Made by a program: the position numbers and the translations under genes
Shown: positions 21,401 through 33,777 of the stretch, one piece after another
Numbering within the stretch: the stretch's first letter is position 1
How the letters are laid out: the number at the start of each line of letters is the position of its first letter
Notes under the pieces: model-generated
Database searches by the model: none
Told to the model about the DNA's origin: nothing
Seen by the model: only the letters and a program-made list of their open reading frames with translations
From: Neonectria sp. B-13
Lineage: Eukaryota; Ascomycota; Sordariomycetes; Hypocreales; Nectriaceae
DNA: 64,000 nt
Assembly (NCBI GenBank): GCA_002682825.1
Contig: NOKP01000043.1
Location: forward strand, 124,001 to 188,000
Direction of reading: 5' to 3'

Positions 21401-22941
21401 TCACACTTGCTCTTGCGCTCCCAATACTGGCAACTCCTTTTTCCAGCTCCACCCATCGCTCCATCCGATCCATCCTGTTTCGTGTGGTCCACGGACAACT
21501 GCAACCACTAAAGCAACGCCCAAGAAGGCAATGCTCGCTCCACCGCTATAATGCCATCCTCCCTTTGCATACAGGTTGTTCCCAACGGCAGTGCCCATGA
21601 GCATGCCGCAAAATGTAGCTACAGTGTATACTGTGTTCACACGATTCCTGGCTGAGGGCTCCACGGTCGCGAGTTGCGCGCGGTTGGCTGTCTGCGACAT
21701 GACCAAGCAGAGATCCACGAGGAGTCCCTGGATGATAAGACCTGCTAGGGAGAACGTGCCGACGAAGGTACCTATCAGAACTCCGACAATGCCGATCGTA
21801 ATGGCGATGATTGCGCTGTACGCCGGGTGGTAGCGATCAGTGATGAAGCTCGAGAGGACAGGATTGATGAGAAACGGCGGCATTCCAACGAGGGCAAAAA
21901 GTCCGATTGCCAATGTGGATAGGTTGAAGATAGGTGATGACAGCAGGAAAGTGAGAACGGTCCAGTATGAGACAAATGTTGCGCTAACGAAGAAAGCCAT
22001 TATGCTCGTTTGGATAAGAAGGGGTTGCTGTAGGGGAATTGTGATAATTGTGTAAAGAGTCTTAAAATAAGTGATGCTGCCCGACGAGTTGACTGGCGGG
22101 TAGTCGGGTAGAAAAAGAAAGAGCAGAATCAGTATAAGGTACTGTAGGCCGAAGGAGATCCAATAGACGATTCGCCAGCTTTCGTACTGGGCGACAACGC
22201 CCGAGATAATACGTGCGAGGAGTATGCCCATGAAGAGGCCGCCGGAGACGATTGCAATCATGGTTGCACGGCGAAACGGAGGGGCGAGTTGGGCTACCAG
22301 TGGCAATATTATCTGAGGAGTTACTGTAGTCACAGCTACCAGAAAGGACAAGGCCTGGAATGTGCTAAATGATGTTGTGATGCATAGGCCAAGCCACTTT
22401 GAAACATTAGGGATGCTTCTGCACAAGGAAAGCTGTCCACTTACCACATTAACTGTCACAAAAACGAGCAACAAGACGAAGGGCCGGAGGCGTACGATGT
22501 CTCCTAGGGGGCAGAGTAACAACAAGCCCGCGGCATAGCCACCCTGCATCAGTGTAGGAATCTGACTAGCTTTCTCTGGGTCAACGTCGAAGTCTCCGGC
22601 CAAAATGTTGAGGATCGGATGGTTGTAGTATAGATTCCCAACTGTAAACGCTCCTGCCTGTGAATGGTTAGTTTAGGGGAAGCATCAACAGGGCCAGCAG
22701 GCGGCTTCACAAATGCAAAGAGGAGACAGAGGCCCCAGCTAAGCGGCGTTGGATGTTCGCTATTCCATCGACACTGCGGCGGACAGTAATCGAGTTTCTT
22801 GAGAAGCGACCAGACCCTGCCGTGTGTGCTCAAACTAGGATTTGGGTCTTGGACGTTACCCGAGTCCACAGATCCGTTAGAGGCTCGAGACGCTGGGGAT
22901 AAACCGCCCAAGCCAGTTGAGCCATGCATTTGTTCCAACAT
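21401..22941 (-). CDS. Major facilitator superfamily transporter
   Basis: Exons 22941-22711, 22657-22445 and 22396-21401 join in phase to 479 residues with about 12 predicted membrane helices. The introns are 53 and 48 nt; the second is a multiple of three, so retention would add 16 residues (VSGQLSLCRSIPNVSK). Typical MFS features include AGLLLLCPLGDIVRLRPFVL (cytoplasmic loop 2-3 region) and PPFRRATMIAIVSGGLFMGI. The N-terminal 60 residues are a soluble, Ser/Gly-rich tail. The substrate is unknown; DHA1-like members export drugs or small metabolites through the plasma membrane. It shares strand and neighbourhood with the Zn2Cys6 regulator 645 bases upstream, a common transporter-regulator pairing. 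Confidence 0.9.
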
Positions 22942-23585
22942 GTTGCCGTTACTGAAGCTGGAGAGACCTTGACGATCGATTTATACAAGGCCAACTATTG
23001 CAACAGAACTGGCTCCCATCTGCCTTTTGAAGCGATGGGACTTCCACTCAGACCCGCAGTTACTAGACGCCGTCAGCAATGAATTCCGACTGAGCCATAT
23101 TTTCCCTCTTTACCTTGAGTGCTGCTGCATCATAAGCTCGGACACGCTGTGACTCTCAACTAAGCGGCTTTGAAATACACAGCGTCAAGTGATGACAAAC
23201 AGTTACAACAGTCAAGTGGTCATATTTCCTCTCCCCCATGCCTTCAGGCGTTGTCATGTTGATTGGCTACATCGCACCGATATCCAGTTCTAGACTAGCG
23301 TTAATGTTACGGATAAGTTATGACTTCCGAGGATACGGAGTGTTCAGTACCTATTTAGTGGGGCTCGTTTTATCACTTCGCTGGCAAGGATGGATACTGT
23401 ACTCGATGGTCCATTGACCATGCTTAGGAGCGACTGTCACCGAAAGTGCAGATTGATGGAACGAATCATATTTGATGGCAAGTCACGGGCTCCATGGCTA
23501 GGCGGCGAGATTACATCTTAGTAACGATCCAGTGCCAGATCTGCTCCTTAAACATGTGTCCTACGAAAACATCGTCCGCCTGCCT
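22942..23585. other. Intergenic, promoter of the MFS transporter
   Basis: Upstream of the minus-strand transporter and downstream of the regulator's stop. I see no coding frame and no repeat. Confidence 0.6.
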
Positions 23586-25272
23586 CTAATACGGATAAAA
23601 CTCCCCGATAAACCACGTCTCTTTGTGAGAAAAAGACAGTACTTTCTGCTCTAATGCCTCCGCCATCGAGACAGCTAGTTGTATACCCATACTCATGGCT
23701 ATGTGCCGTAACGTAGACGCGATCCAAGCTCTCTGATCTTTGGAAGCCGTTCTCAGCATGCCTGAAAAGAAGAGCGGCCATAAGAGCAAGTAGCCTCCGG
23801 GCGACGGGGCTGCCTCCACACGTACAGCTTCCTTGGTGTGTACTCTGGAGCGCTGGAACCCCAAATGGTACGGTACACTATGGCATATTCCATTTGCCAT
23901 GTCAACGAGGACCTTGGCCGACCTGCCCAGTCTTTCCCGATCCCCAGGCGTGCCGTATCTCAGCGTTGCAGACATGATCGCCTCATGAACGAGAAGACGC
24001 ACACTCCGATAGCTGTTCCACAGGGTTGCAATGCGCAGGTCCGGATATATATCGTACTGGGAGTGAAAGCTGGCGACTGGGGCAGCGGCCGAGCCCAGAT
24101 GTCGGTACGAGTTGAAGGCCCAACAGGCCGGCAGGCCTCGCGCCCAGTCCTCAAACATTGCATCTATGGGGAGAAGCATGGCGGTCACAGTACATGGATC
24201 TGAGATACACTTGTGCTTGATCTCAGCCCGGGTAGCCGCCAGGAGCTCGTTAATCTCCGAAAAGCGATTGGATGGCGTGTCTTCGACTCTCTGTATGGGT
24301 TGAGCCCAAGAAGACCACCTGTTGAGAGCATATGGTATAGGCACCTGTAGTTGATGACATGTTACGACCTGTTTGGGTGTGAGCAATGAACCAGACCTGT
24401 CAGTGGCAAATTGGAAAGACGCACAATTATTCTCCGCATTTGTACGAATAACTGCACTGATGCCTCATTCCGAAATTGACCTGGTCCACGCAGCTCAATA
24501 CACCGAGCTGCAGCAATGGTATGGTGGCTGAATGACTTCATAGAGTCCGCATCGGCGGATGCAATTGTCTGCCCGAGTCATTGTCAACGCAGTCATTGAC
24601 GACGCCGCGGCGCGAACAGGGATGACGCCTACCTCAAAAGTGCCCATCAGCATGATGGCGGCTAGGGTGTGGTCCGATCTGACCTTAACTGCGTCCCCAA
24701 GGTCGACGTTCAGCTGGCGAAGAGCTTTGCCGCACAGAGCAAACGCCTCCGACTTCCACTTTGTGGATTTACCGGCATTGGCCAGGGCAGCGAGGCCAGT
24801 AGCCGCAATGACAGTCCCAAGAACACCTGCAGCCTTTTCCTGCTGAAGTAGTTCCGGCAGGAATTCGCAGATGCCCCTCTTCGGGTCTGACCGAGGGTCG
24901 CCGTTGGTACTCAGCACATACCGCGAGAGGAAGAATGCCGTGGCTCGGTCCTCCAAAGGCGGCGACAGGCCGTGTGTCAGTCGGCCGCCGCCCGGATTCG
25001 ATAATTCGCTTTGCTTGCCAGAAAAGTCGGATCGGGACTTCTTGAGCGCGACGCTGCCATGATGGCGGAACCTGATGTCGTCTTCAGATAAAACACCAGG
25101 GCAAGCCCATCTGGCTTTTACGCAGTTGTTGCATGCTGGCACCGTTAAATCACACTGCAGCCCAAATCAGTTTCTTTTTACCGTAGAGAACAACGTAGCA
25201 GCTTTGAAGTACCCTGATCTTCCTCTTTTTACACGAGGAGCATGCTCTACTAGGTCTGCCTGTATTTCCCAT
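23586..25272 (-). CDS. Zn2Cys6 transcription factor with fungal-specific middle domain
   Basis: Four exons, 25272-25213, 25154-24633, 24568-24425 and 24368-23586, joined in phase to 502 residues. The first intron splits the zinc cluster between residues 20 and 21. The cluster is C11-X2-C14-X6-C21-X6-C28-X2-C31-X6-C38 with KKRKIR between the second and third cysteines. The remainder matches the DUF3468-like regulatory region (AAARCIELRGPGQF, then RRIIVVTCHQLQVPIPYAL across the third intron). It is nuclear and probably controls the adjacent MFS gene, which lies downstream on the same strand. The start is fixed by the short first exon, whose only ATG precedes the cluster by ten codons. Confidence 0.85.
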
Positions 25273-26899
25273 CTTGCTTGTTAGCGAAAGCTCTTGAACT
25301 CTTTCCGCAGGTTGCTTGAACTGAAACAACGAAGATCGGTGATTGTGATCCCTTTGGTAGCGGGGCTTCCGGTATGCTCGTTCACGTACCTAGCAACGAC
25401 CTTGCAGTCCAGGGCAGCAGGGGGAGTGCTTGGCTGAGTCAGACACCGACTTTTACAATCGTTCCATGTCAAGGACTACTGCTGGCGCGTTCAGGTCAGC
25501 CCGCGCTTATGCAACGAAGATCTCCATCATGCCCACCTAAATCGGCAATCCATGCGACGCAGCCAATCGGCGTGATCTGATCAATAGCTCAGGCAACGTT
25601 ATGACGACTTCAGCTGCAGGGTTTTCGTTCTGCCATTCGTTGAAGACATCATCTCCAGAGTGGGATGACAAAGCACAATGCATATGTCGGGAACACATGG
25701 ACGTGTTTACGCCCAGAGGGACTTGCCGCATGAGGCTACCCTATGTTACGCATTCCCTTCTCATGATTTCTCGTGTTTAACTCTCCTGTAAAAAGTGAAT
25801 TCTTGGCGACCGCTGTTAGCGCTTCGCTAAGGAACGAAATTTCTTACACCAGAATGGCAGCGGTTTCAGCTAGGGACCTAACGTGGTCCTAACAGCTGTT
25901 GTGGCCGAATTCTGCGGCTGCAAGCTGCCCAGAGAATCCTTTCCTCCTTGCAGTTTTAGCTGCTGCCCAGGTTTTCCTCAAGGGTGCATGGCTTTGGTTG
26001 TAGCTACGAACGATCTTAGGAGACATAGCCTTCCGCCCTTCCGGTGGGATTGGCTTTTAAGTCTATCTGTCCAAGAGAATTTTAGACTGGAGGGGAATGT
26101 TACCACTGACGGTATGCCTCTTGAAACAATGTACCTTTGAGCCGATGTCATGCTGGATGAGCTAGATGAGACGCAACTGCAGGAGGCAGAAGCTAGGAAT
26201 GCTTGTATTAATGTGTTTCAACGAAACCTATAGTATGGGGGATAACGGATAGGAAAGCTGTCCTTTCGAGACACGATATCAGCCTCCCACGATATCGACC
26301 TCACAAGGCTTGCCTGCTTTGAATTGACCCGAGTGCTGGCCGCTCTGAAAGAAAGGATCAAGGAATACTAGCGACGCGGGTTGTTTGCAAGGAGATCTGG
26401 CGAGAGAGATGCCACCATCTCCATCAATCTGTTCCTCGAGGCTAGTGACCGAGCGCAGAGGGCAAAGTTCCACGAATCCTGCTGTCTCGGGAACCACTAC
26501 GCGGCTTTTTCAAAAACATCGCCCCTCATATTCGTCACCTTCACGGAGGTAGCAAAGCGCTTAATGAATGTGCGTCCGATTTCTACCATCCGCCTACTAG
26601 ACTTGACCATAGTTTCCTCAAAGCTAGAACAAATCCATCACGATACGCAGACTTGACGATTGTAGACGAGGTCAGCCGGATTAGTCCTCCAGAATTAGTC
26701 CTAGACTATCTTGCCAAGATGGGCGAGCTGGCTGCTAGATCAAGTGCTCGGAAGATGGTGCAGCGAAAAGGACATTTCACGATAGTCAGAATGCTGCTCG
26801 TAAGCGGCCAAGCGACACCCTCAGGGGTCGGAAGTCGACGGTCGGTGCCTCCATAATAGACCTGCCCCATTTGTTCTGGCCTTTAGTGCCTAGCTCGGC
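25273..26899. other. Decayed intergenic DNA
   Basis: Only short overlapping frames. A stretch at about 26380-26850 is open in two frames (including YLAKMGELAARSSARKMVQR), perhaps the upstream part of the LINE relic that follows, but I cannot match it to reverse transcriptase. No gene is called. Confidence 0.45.
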
Positions 26900-27180
26900 C
26901 AGCTACCTCAAGAACGCGAAGCTGCTAAGCGAAGGCCTGAAAATATCCTCAACTGGGGGAGCAGACAATCAAGTCACTTTCGACCCTAACAAGGCAGAAA
27001 TGATGCACTTTACACGGGCACGAGAGACCCCACAGCGATAGAGATGACAGCACCTGAACATGACTTCCACATCAAGCAAGCAGATGAGCCAGCCATACGA
27101 TGGCCAGTAGTCTGGTTTGGTCGCAAGCTCAAGTTCTCGGAATATGTAAAGAAGCGAGCCATGCATGCCAGGGCCTAGAA
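26900..27180 (+). mobile_element. Relic of a Tad1-like LINE reverse transcriptase
   Basis: In one plus-strand frame, TFDPNKAEMMHFTRARETP is followed, after TAG and TGA stops, by WPVVWFGRKLKFSEYVKKRA. This matches the segment after the catalytic core in fungal non-LTR reverse transcriptases (pattern F.P.K.E..HFTR, then LGVW.DRKL.F..H...). The catalytic YADD region is not recognisable. Only about 90 codons remain, so this is a dead fragment. A better-preserved 5' piece of a similar element lies on the opposite strand at 62138-63379. Confidence 0.7.
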
Positions 27181-28049
27181 CCGATAATCCGCTTCCAATA
27201 AAAGCACCTCCTCGACGAGATGACCAGGGTGTGTTTAACCCAGCTCTGAAGGCCATCCACCCAGTCTGGCGAACAACCCCTACCCCACCCATTTCACGTC
27301 CGTCATATATAGACGACGAGAGCCTACACCTTCTTAATCTCCTTAACTACTACCAACTGGCCTGACGTAGGGACTGCTTGCATATCAAATTCCTGACCTC
27401 AAATCCTGACTCTTAGTGCAAGTTATTGCAAGACAAATTCGGTTCGACAGACCTTCATTACAACAGCCAGGACAATACCACCTTCTGGGATACGAAGCAA
27501 CAGGAGGTTGAATGCGCATGTCGTTTCGAGCCTGTTGACACACTTGACGTAGTCACGTGTCCTCGCATTTTCTTCGATACGTGGTGCAACTTGTAGTCAA
27601 GCGGGGTGGTCATTCTCGCGATCCTGATTTCTCAAACTCCGTAGGTGGAGTGACGATCGAGCTTTGATGCGAATATATCGCGGAGGTCACATAAAGTGAG
27701 GTTATCATGTAGATGTAGAAAGATGGATGACGAGCTAAGACTACAGTTGAGGACGGGAGCATAAGGTCTCCTTTCTCACGTGGTGTTTTGTTTGAGCCTG
27801 ACCGAAGGCGTAGGCTGCTTAGAATGTGTCGGTAGAATAATAAATGGCTGCGGACCCACGTCGCTGCGGTTTCTAACTCTGCACTTGTGTCTAGCTTACT
27901 GGCCACGCAATCATGATGCGTCAAGATGCTATCGACAGTGATAGCGGCCAGATTCGTCGCTGCTTCTTGCGACCAAAGTTGTCTACGTCCATTAAGGTGT
28001 GCTCCTCGCCTTCTCTGAGCGCCACCTGACCGGGTGGACTGGACCCGCG
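27181..28049. other. Decayed intergenic DNA
   Basis: No convincing gene. A minus-strand frame of 104 codons (27610-27924) has no recognisable motif. Confidence 0.5.
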
Positions 28050-28643
28050 CTAAGGCAGACTTGATGCCGATGAGCTGTCTGTTGATAATAGTGCGGCGTT
28101 GTGGGCGAGCTGGTCTGGGCTAGTAGAGTTGTTTTGCGCTGGCTGTGGCCGTTTTAATGGATCTCTAGGAGGCCCCTGTAATGACTGGGAATTATCGGCG
28201 TTAGCCCTGGCGTTCACACTTGAGGTGATAGGTATATTGGACCCTGGGTTAAAGGGCAAAATGGTTCCTGAGACGACCGATCTCGTCCCCGCCTTAGAGG
28301 CAGGTTGCTGCTCTGCCAAAGGCATCTTAGCGGCTATGTTTTCGATGCAGCACATCTCGTAATGGTGATGTGGGCTCTGCGATCTATGCTTGACGGAAGC
28401 TGGGCAATCGAGCCGTGATAGTCGGAGATGATATCGTATGGCATAAAGATACGGATCTGCAATGTGTCGGGATGGATAGAGAAGAGGCGAGCGTCGAAGA
28501 GCTCATGGAGATGGCTTAGCAGTAGGATACCGTTATTGGCCGACTAGGTGCGGTCCTAGGCCTCGCGGAGGCGGCGCGCACTGTACCTGCTGTCGTTGGT
28601 GAAAGCCATAGGGATGGGGTAGATATGGTAGTGCTGTTGGGGC
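28050..28643 (-). pseudogene. HNH_2-type nuclease-domain protein, decayed
   Basis: Reading the minus strand from 28643, the frame gives AFTNDSRYSARRLREA, a TAG, DRT, another TAG, then NNGILLLSHLHELFDARLFS and HPDTLQIRIFMPYDII. The NGILL..LH.LFD..LFSI core is typical of fungal proteins carrying an HNH endonuclease-like domain. After a frameshift near 28350 it continues as MCCIENIAAKMPLAEQQP and a low-complexity tail. The first HNH histidine region is not visible. Two stops and a frameshift make this a pseudogene. It lies head-to-head with the PD-(D/E)XK relic. Confidence 0.65.
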
Positions 28644-29230
28644 ATGATGTGGCATGCTTACAAGGCTGGGCTGATGGCCGGAGTTATACACTATGATCGC
28701 CCTTTGCCTGTTATGGCGTACTTGCTACTAGCAATAAGGCAAGATGTGCGGAATGCTGTCATAGTCTGGCGAGCAGTCTCGATCGGAATGTTCATAGTAG
28801 GCGGAGCAACCAGGCTCGCAACGTCATCATCGCCGCCTGCGTCTTGGGGGTTGGAGCGGACAGCTCCACAGCTAATATTTTCCCCGAATACATCGCAATA
28901 GTAACACCTCTACGAAAGATTGACTTTTGTATCTACGCCAACCCTGCCTCCGATCAATCTAGCGATGCCTCCACACTACAATCTGCCATCACAACCTCCG
29001 AGGAAGGCTGCTTGGCGCAGTCCTCATCCATACAGACTACCAGCCTCTACGAGAACGACCCATTGCCCTGAGAATTGAGACTAAGAAGACGGGCGAGGGT
29101 TGGGATGGGGCTACATTGCAACTGGGCGTCTGGCAAAGCGCCTATTGGTCCTTTTTGCGATAGTTGGTTGAGCGACAGAGGACAAGGGTTATTACTGACG
29201 AGGCGTTTCATGGCAGGCAGAACTATTTAG
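28644..29230 (+). pseudogene. PD-(D/E)XK nuclease-like domain protein, decayed
   Basis: The plus strand encodes VGADSSTANIFPEYI and RKIDFCIYANP, then, in a shifted frame, YQPLRERPIALRIETKKTG and DGATLQLGVWQSAYWSFL. The order of an Asp in KIDFCIY and a Glu-X-Lys in IETKK matches the catalytic pattern of fungal PD-(D/E)XK nuclease-like proteins common in accessory regions. At least one frameshift (28980-29050) and a stop after SFLR disrupt it. The 5' end is not identified. The host function of this family is unknown. Confidence 0.65.
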
Positions 29231-29498
29231 TATAATGAACCTTGCATTATTGATGTAGCTGTATGTGTAGGGGTTTTAGTAATATCTAACACTAGAAACC
29301 TAATTAAGACTAAGTTATTATTATCCCTATAATTTATGATGAAATCTTTTTGGCATAAAATTCCCTGAGCCTGGTTTATTATTTCCTTTTGTTGTACTTG
29401 CTAAAACCTTACTTACTGCTTTAGCTGGGTCTTGGGGTGTTTTGAATAGATGATTGGTTTGCTGATTATAGTAGTGCCTGAAAGCACGGCTGATCAAG

Positions 29499-30798
29499 TC
29501 AGAGAGAAGGCTTCCAGAGAGGCGACGAGGGAGTAATATTTTTCAACCCAGCTTCAGCAGTGGCAACTGCCTCTTCGTCGACTGGTTCACCCCATTTCCT
29601 ACTGCCCATCGCCATCATGATAGTATGTTGGTCGACTATCTCGGGCCAATCAGATGCGCCTGGCCCCCTACACCCCATGTCTGGGCGTTTCGTTGGCACC
29701 TTTCTCTCATATTTATCACGAAATATGTAAAAGCGAGTAATGGCATCGTATGCATCCCAGCGCGGCCGGTTCAAGGAGGTTCCATGGATAGGGAGAGGGC
29801 ACTGGACATCATGGTCTAGGTCAGCTAAAAGAAAGTGAACCAGGGTATCGAGTTGCTCTGGCGTTGGCGGATAGAGGGTTTTTGGCCCCTTGATACCGCT
29901 TCCATGTATCCACATGGAATTGCACTACACCACTTGTTAGCTTGTTTTACTCAGAGAGTTAAGATATGCGCCAGGTATTTCTGCTCGAGCAACTTGCCTC
30001 CTGTTCTGTCTCGCCGCGATCAAAGACAACAACGCCACCAAAGATCTTCCCCTCGGCCCAGTAACCTGCAACATCCGCACGGCCCCTAGGGTATTGCTCA
30101 TAGGCTTGATATGACCTGTGGAAAAAAGCCGTCGGTGGGAGTGCATACCCTCGATGTCGCGCTTCTTCCTCTGTCACTTGACTCTCGGCATCAACCCAGT
30201 CTTGGTGGAGTTGATGTTTGTGGACGCCGTCGTCTAGCTCAAATAGATAGCTGCCTATCTGATGGCACGCAACGACGACGAGCTCGATAAGGCGTAGATT
30301 AAACTCTTTTGAACCAGACACTGTACTCTGGAATGCGCGGAGTAGCTATATATACAGGCTCAGTTTCCCATGATTTCAATTAGAACTAGCCACTGGATAT
30401 CCAGAGAGCTAGCTTGTTGGAAGGGGAAACGTGTCTCAATAAGGTTGGCTTACAGATTGTTTGAAGCGCAAGTCGAGAGGGTCAAATTTGGCTCTAAAGT
30501 CACGCGCCTTGTCGAGAAAGCCCTCGCATAGCTCGGTATGCCCCAGCTCGTAGACTGGATGGCGGGGCATCCAGACATACGAGTCCGACAGAGATTGCTC
30601 TGTTGGCAGCCCGTCAAGGATCTGGGCGTATGTAAGTTCACACACAGGGGTGGATAAGAGGCGTCTCAGGGCTTGACGGAACGTGTCCTTGTGTTGTTTG
30701 TCGAGAACATCTTGATCAGGGACCTCGATATCTGAAGGGTCTGGAGGAGGGGGAGTAATGTAGACAATAGGCTCGGGGTTTTCGATGCGTGCGCGCAT
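29499..30798 (-). CDS. Hypothetical fungal protein
   Basis: Three exons, 30798-30454, 30345-29998 and 29924-29499, join in phase to 372 residues. The second intron (29997-29925) is GC-AG with the strong donor GAGGCAAGT, the other intron GT-AG. The protein is soluble, acidic, with no signal peptide. Segments such as LFELDDGVHKHQLHQDWVDA and FFHRSYQAYEQYPRGRADVA look like a structured globular protein, but I do not recognise the family. The exon joins are convincing because each preserves frame with consensus sites. It sits between nuclease relics and a TA-rich stretch and has no functional neighbour. Confidence 0.7.
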
Positions 30799-32246
30799 AT
30801 TTGAGCGATGCTTTGGTGATGATAAATGGGAGATGTTTCAGGCCATGTTGGGTGACTTGATCTGACCTGAGTTGATACTGTTCTGCGTGGATTACTAATA
30901 GGCAGCCAGGGCGGGGTAAAGGTACCAAGCTCTGTCCTCGAATTAAGTACCTCGCCCAATCAACGATTGGAACGCTATATTCGATATCCTACCTCTCGCC
31001 AACAAACTCGTCTAATTTAAATCGGGCTCTATTGTGCCATTTGGTTGAGTTCGTCCAAGGATCTCGGAGTGAGTTCTTATTCATTAGCATCTCTCGCAAA
31101 TCATATGCTGATAAATCCAGGATTTGTATTCCCGTTTGCAACAGTAGGAACTAGTCTTACTGCAAGGTAGCGATCTGAGCGAGGACTAAGAAGCCTCGGA
31201 AGTACGCAAGCCCGGGGTGCGCTTCCGGCTGAAACGGCCAACTTGCGGTTTATGCAAGCACAGGGGCGGTCAACACGGCCTTTGCTTATGTATAATGTTT
31301 CTGCACAGGAGTTACGACGTATCCCCACTGACCCAAGACCGCTTCGAGCCGTTCGAGTTGCATAAGGCACTACTTACCCGATAATTTGGTATTAGTGAGT
31401 GTGGGATTGTCAATACGCAAGGCGAGAGAGCGTTACTGGTTTGGACGCAAGTTAAAAGTTCTACAGTTATGGAGCCTAACTGACTCAATGCAATGTTCTT
31501 TCGTTGTTCTTTTAAAAGGAAATCTTATAGTACTGTTTTCATAAGCCTCTTTTGCTTTTATCACTGTGTGTCTATCAAGATGGACTGTAGTGTTGCGTGT
31601 TCCCTTCACTTGGGTCTGGATTAGAATTGGAAGTTTCTTCTCGAATGAACAGGGATTGCATAGCAGACTTGCCAAATAGTTAATAATAGCTTTTCTTATG
31701 TCGATATCGGAAATTTGTCCTGATAGTACGATATCGGTGCGCCGGGTCTGGTCTCGATACCGTAATTACCCTTGGCTACCGTTTCGCAAGTGATGCCAGG
31801 CCCTGGTCTCCACCAGGGAGGGAGGTTGGGCTGGAGAATTGACAAGGGAAAAAGACAAATGCAGATACCAACGCCGGTTTTCCTTGAGCTTTTGGGTGTT
31901 GGTTGCATCGTGGTAATTACCCAAAGGACTGAAGGAGGTACCAACCAACAACTTTGTCCAAGGCGCCCCTGGCAGCGAGATGCAAACTAATACAGTGTAA
32001 AGCAGAACTCTGCATTAGTGTCTACAGGGGGCGGTAAGATGGCACGGCATGCATGATCCGGCCGACGGTTTGGACATGTTGGAAGAATAGAATGCCTTGA
32101 TCTGTTCCTGGTTACGAATTCAATGGTGTCCTGTCAAAGCAAAGGTTGATTCCTCGGCCTTCCTCGTCACAGACTTTGCCCCTGACACACCTGTCCACCA
32201 CTGCAACCCACCCACCCATCCATCCATCCATTTCCCCTTGAAAGAG
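30799..32246. other. Intergenic, no gene seen
   Basis: Holds the upstream regions of the flanking divergent genes. A short CCATCCATCCATC microsatellite lies at about 32211-32232 in the leader of the next gene. No frame between 31000 and 32200 has recognisable coding features. Confidence 0.55.
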
Positions 32247-33777
32247 ATGCACTCGATGGGTGTCTTCACCATGCGGAACCTCTTGGTTGGCCTACAGCTC
32301 ATCAGCGTGGCAGCGGCGGCTGCTGTCGACCTCAGCGCTCGCTCGGTCGCCACAGACCTGAAGAGCCTCATTTCGTCTTCCAACGTCGGCGTGGTCTTGC
32401 GGGAGCGGTGGAGCGAGTTCGATGCTCCAGTGCCAGCAGTCGTGGTCAACGCTACGTGCGAGGACGACCTCAAGTCTGTGGTCAAGTATTGCGCCAAGTA
32501 CAAGGTGCCGGTCCTCCCCCAGAACGGTGGCAACGGCTGGGCGGTCGGACAGTGGGACGTCACCCTCGGAACCGGTGTGATTCTCAACCTGGCCGGCCTG
32601 AACCAGGTCGCCGTGAGCTCCGACAAGAAGACGGCCCTCATCGGCGGCGGAGCTCTCGTCGGAGACGTCATCGCCGCTGCCGATGCTGCCGGTGTGCTCC
32701 TCCAGACGGGTAACTGCAACTGCGTCGGCGCTCTCGGAGCTGCCCTCGGCGGTGGCTACGGCAACATCATGGGCGAGAACGGCTTCTTCGTCGACGACAT
32801 CCTGTCCTTGCGCCTCATCACTCCCGCCGGAAAGGCCGTGACTGTCACCCCGACCTCGGACCCGGACCTGTTCTGGGCCCTCCGCGGCGCCGGCCCCAAC
32901 TTCGGCATCGTCACATCCGCAACCGTCAAAGCCATCCCCACAGTCAACCGCACGTCTTGGATCATGTCCATGACCTTCGACCCCTCCCAGATTGCCCAGG
33001 TCGCCCAGGCCATCCAGGACCTGCCTCTGCTGCCCCAGCAGGTCGTCTACCTCGTCCTCACCAACTCTGGCGATGCCAACAACACCCCCATCGTCCTTGT
33101 CACCGGCTCCATCCGCGGCGGCACTGAGGCGTCCGGCCGTAAGGCCTATGCACAGCTGTATGCCCTGGGCCCCGTCACCAACAGCAGCGCCTTGATTCCC
33201 TCCACGAGCTGGAACGCCGCCAACGACCCCTTCGGTGGCCGTGGTAGCCGCAAGCCCGCCCTCAGCACCACCATCAACAACATGAAGGCGTCGACCTGGC
33301 CGGGCCTTTGGTCCCTGTACATCAACTTCCAGAAGCTTACCGGCGCCCAGAACTCGGCAACTTTGATCGAGCGCTACAACCTCACCAAGGCCCAGTCAAT
33401 CGGTCGCGGCAAGGCTGCCCTGCACGACGAGCTGCGCTTCGACGCCTTCGCTCAGGCCATCGTTATCCCGTGGTACGAGGACGCATCCCTCGACACTGCG
33501 GCCCTGGACTTTGGCCCAAAGGTCCGGGACATCTGGAGCTACTCTGCCAGCTCTACCGTCAACCACACGTGAGTCATTCCCGATGATGATGGATGAAACT
33601 CACTCCGATGAATGAAATCAATGCTGACAAGTCAATTAATGCAGTTACATCAACTTCGCGCACGGCGACGAAAGTCTCAGCGCCATTTACGGCTCCAGCC
33701 GCCTCCGTCGACTCAAGACGCTCAAGAAGAAGTACGATCCCGCAAATGTGTTTGGACAGTGGTTCAGCCTTGCGTAG
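32247..33777 (+). CDS. Secreted FAD-linked oxidase (berberine-bridge-like), His anchor replaced by Asn
   Basis: Two exons, 32247-33568 and 33645-33777, join in phase to 484 residues. A start at 32271 gives the cleanest signal peptide ([18 protein letters not shown]). The FAD_binding_4 domain is complete, with [15 protein letters not shown], then [19 protein letters not shown] and [18 protein letters not shown]. At the usual 8-alpha-histidyl site there is Asn (about 96), while a Cys at about 157 aligns with the 6-S-cysteinyl site, so FAD is probably held through one bond. The second exon supplies the BBE C-terminal motif ([17 protein letters not shown]). The coding sequence is very GC-rich at third positions, unlike its neighbours, suggesting a well-expressed gene or different history. 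Substrate unknown. Confidence 0.92.

Noticed and set aside
32120..32719. A 199-codon minus-strand frame opposite the second flavin oxidase
   Set aside because: Third-position GC bias keeps antisense frames open; composition is not protein-like.
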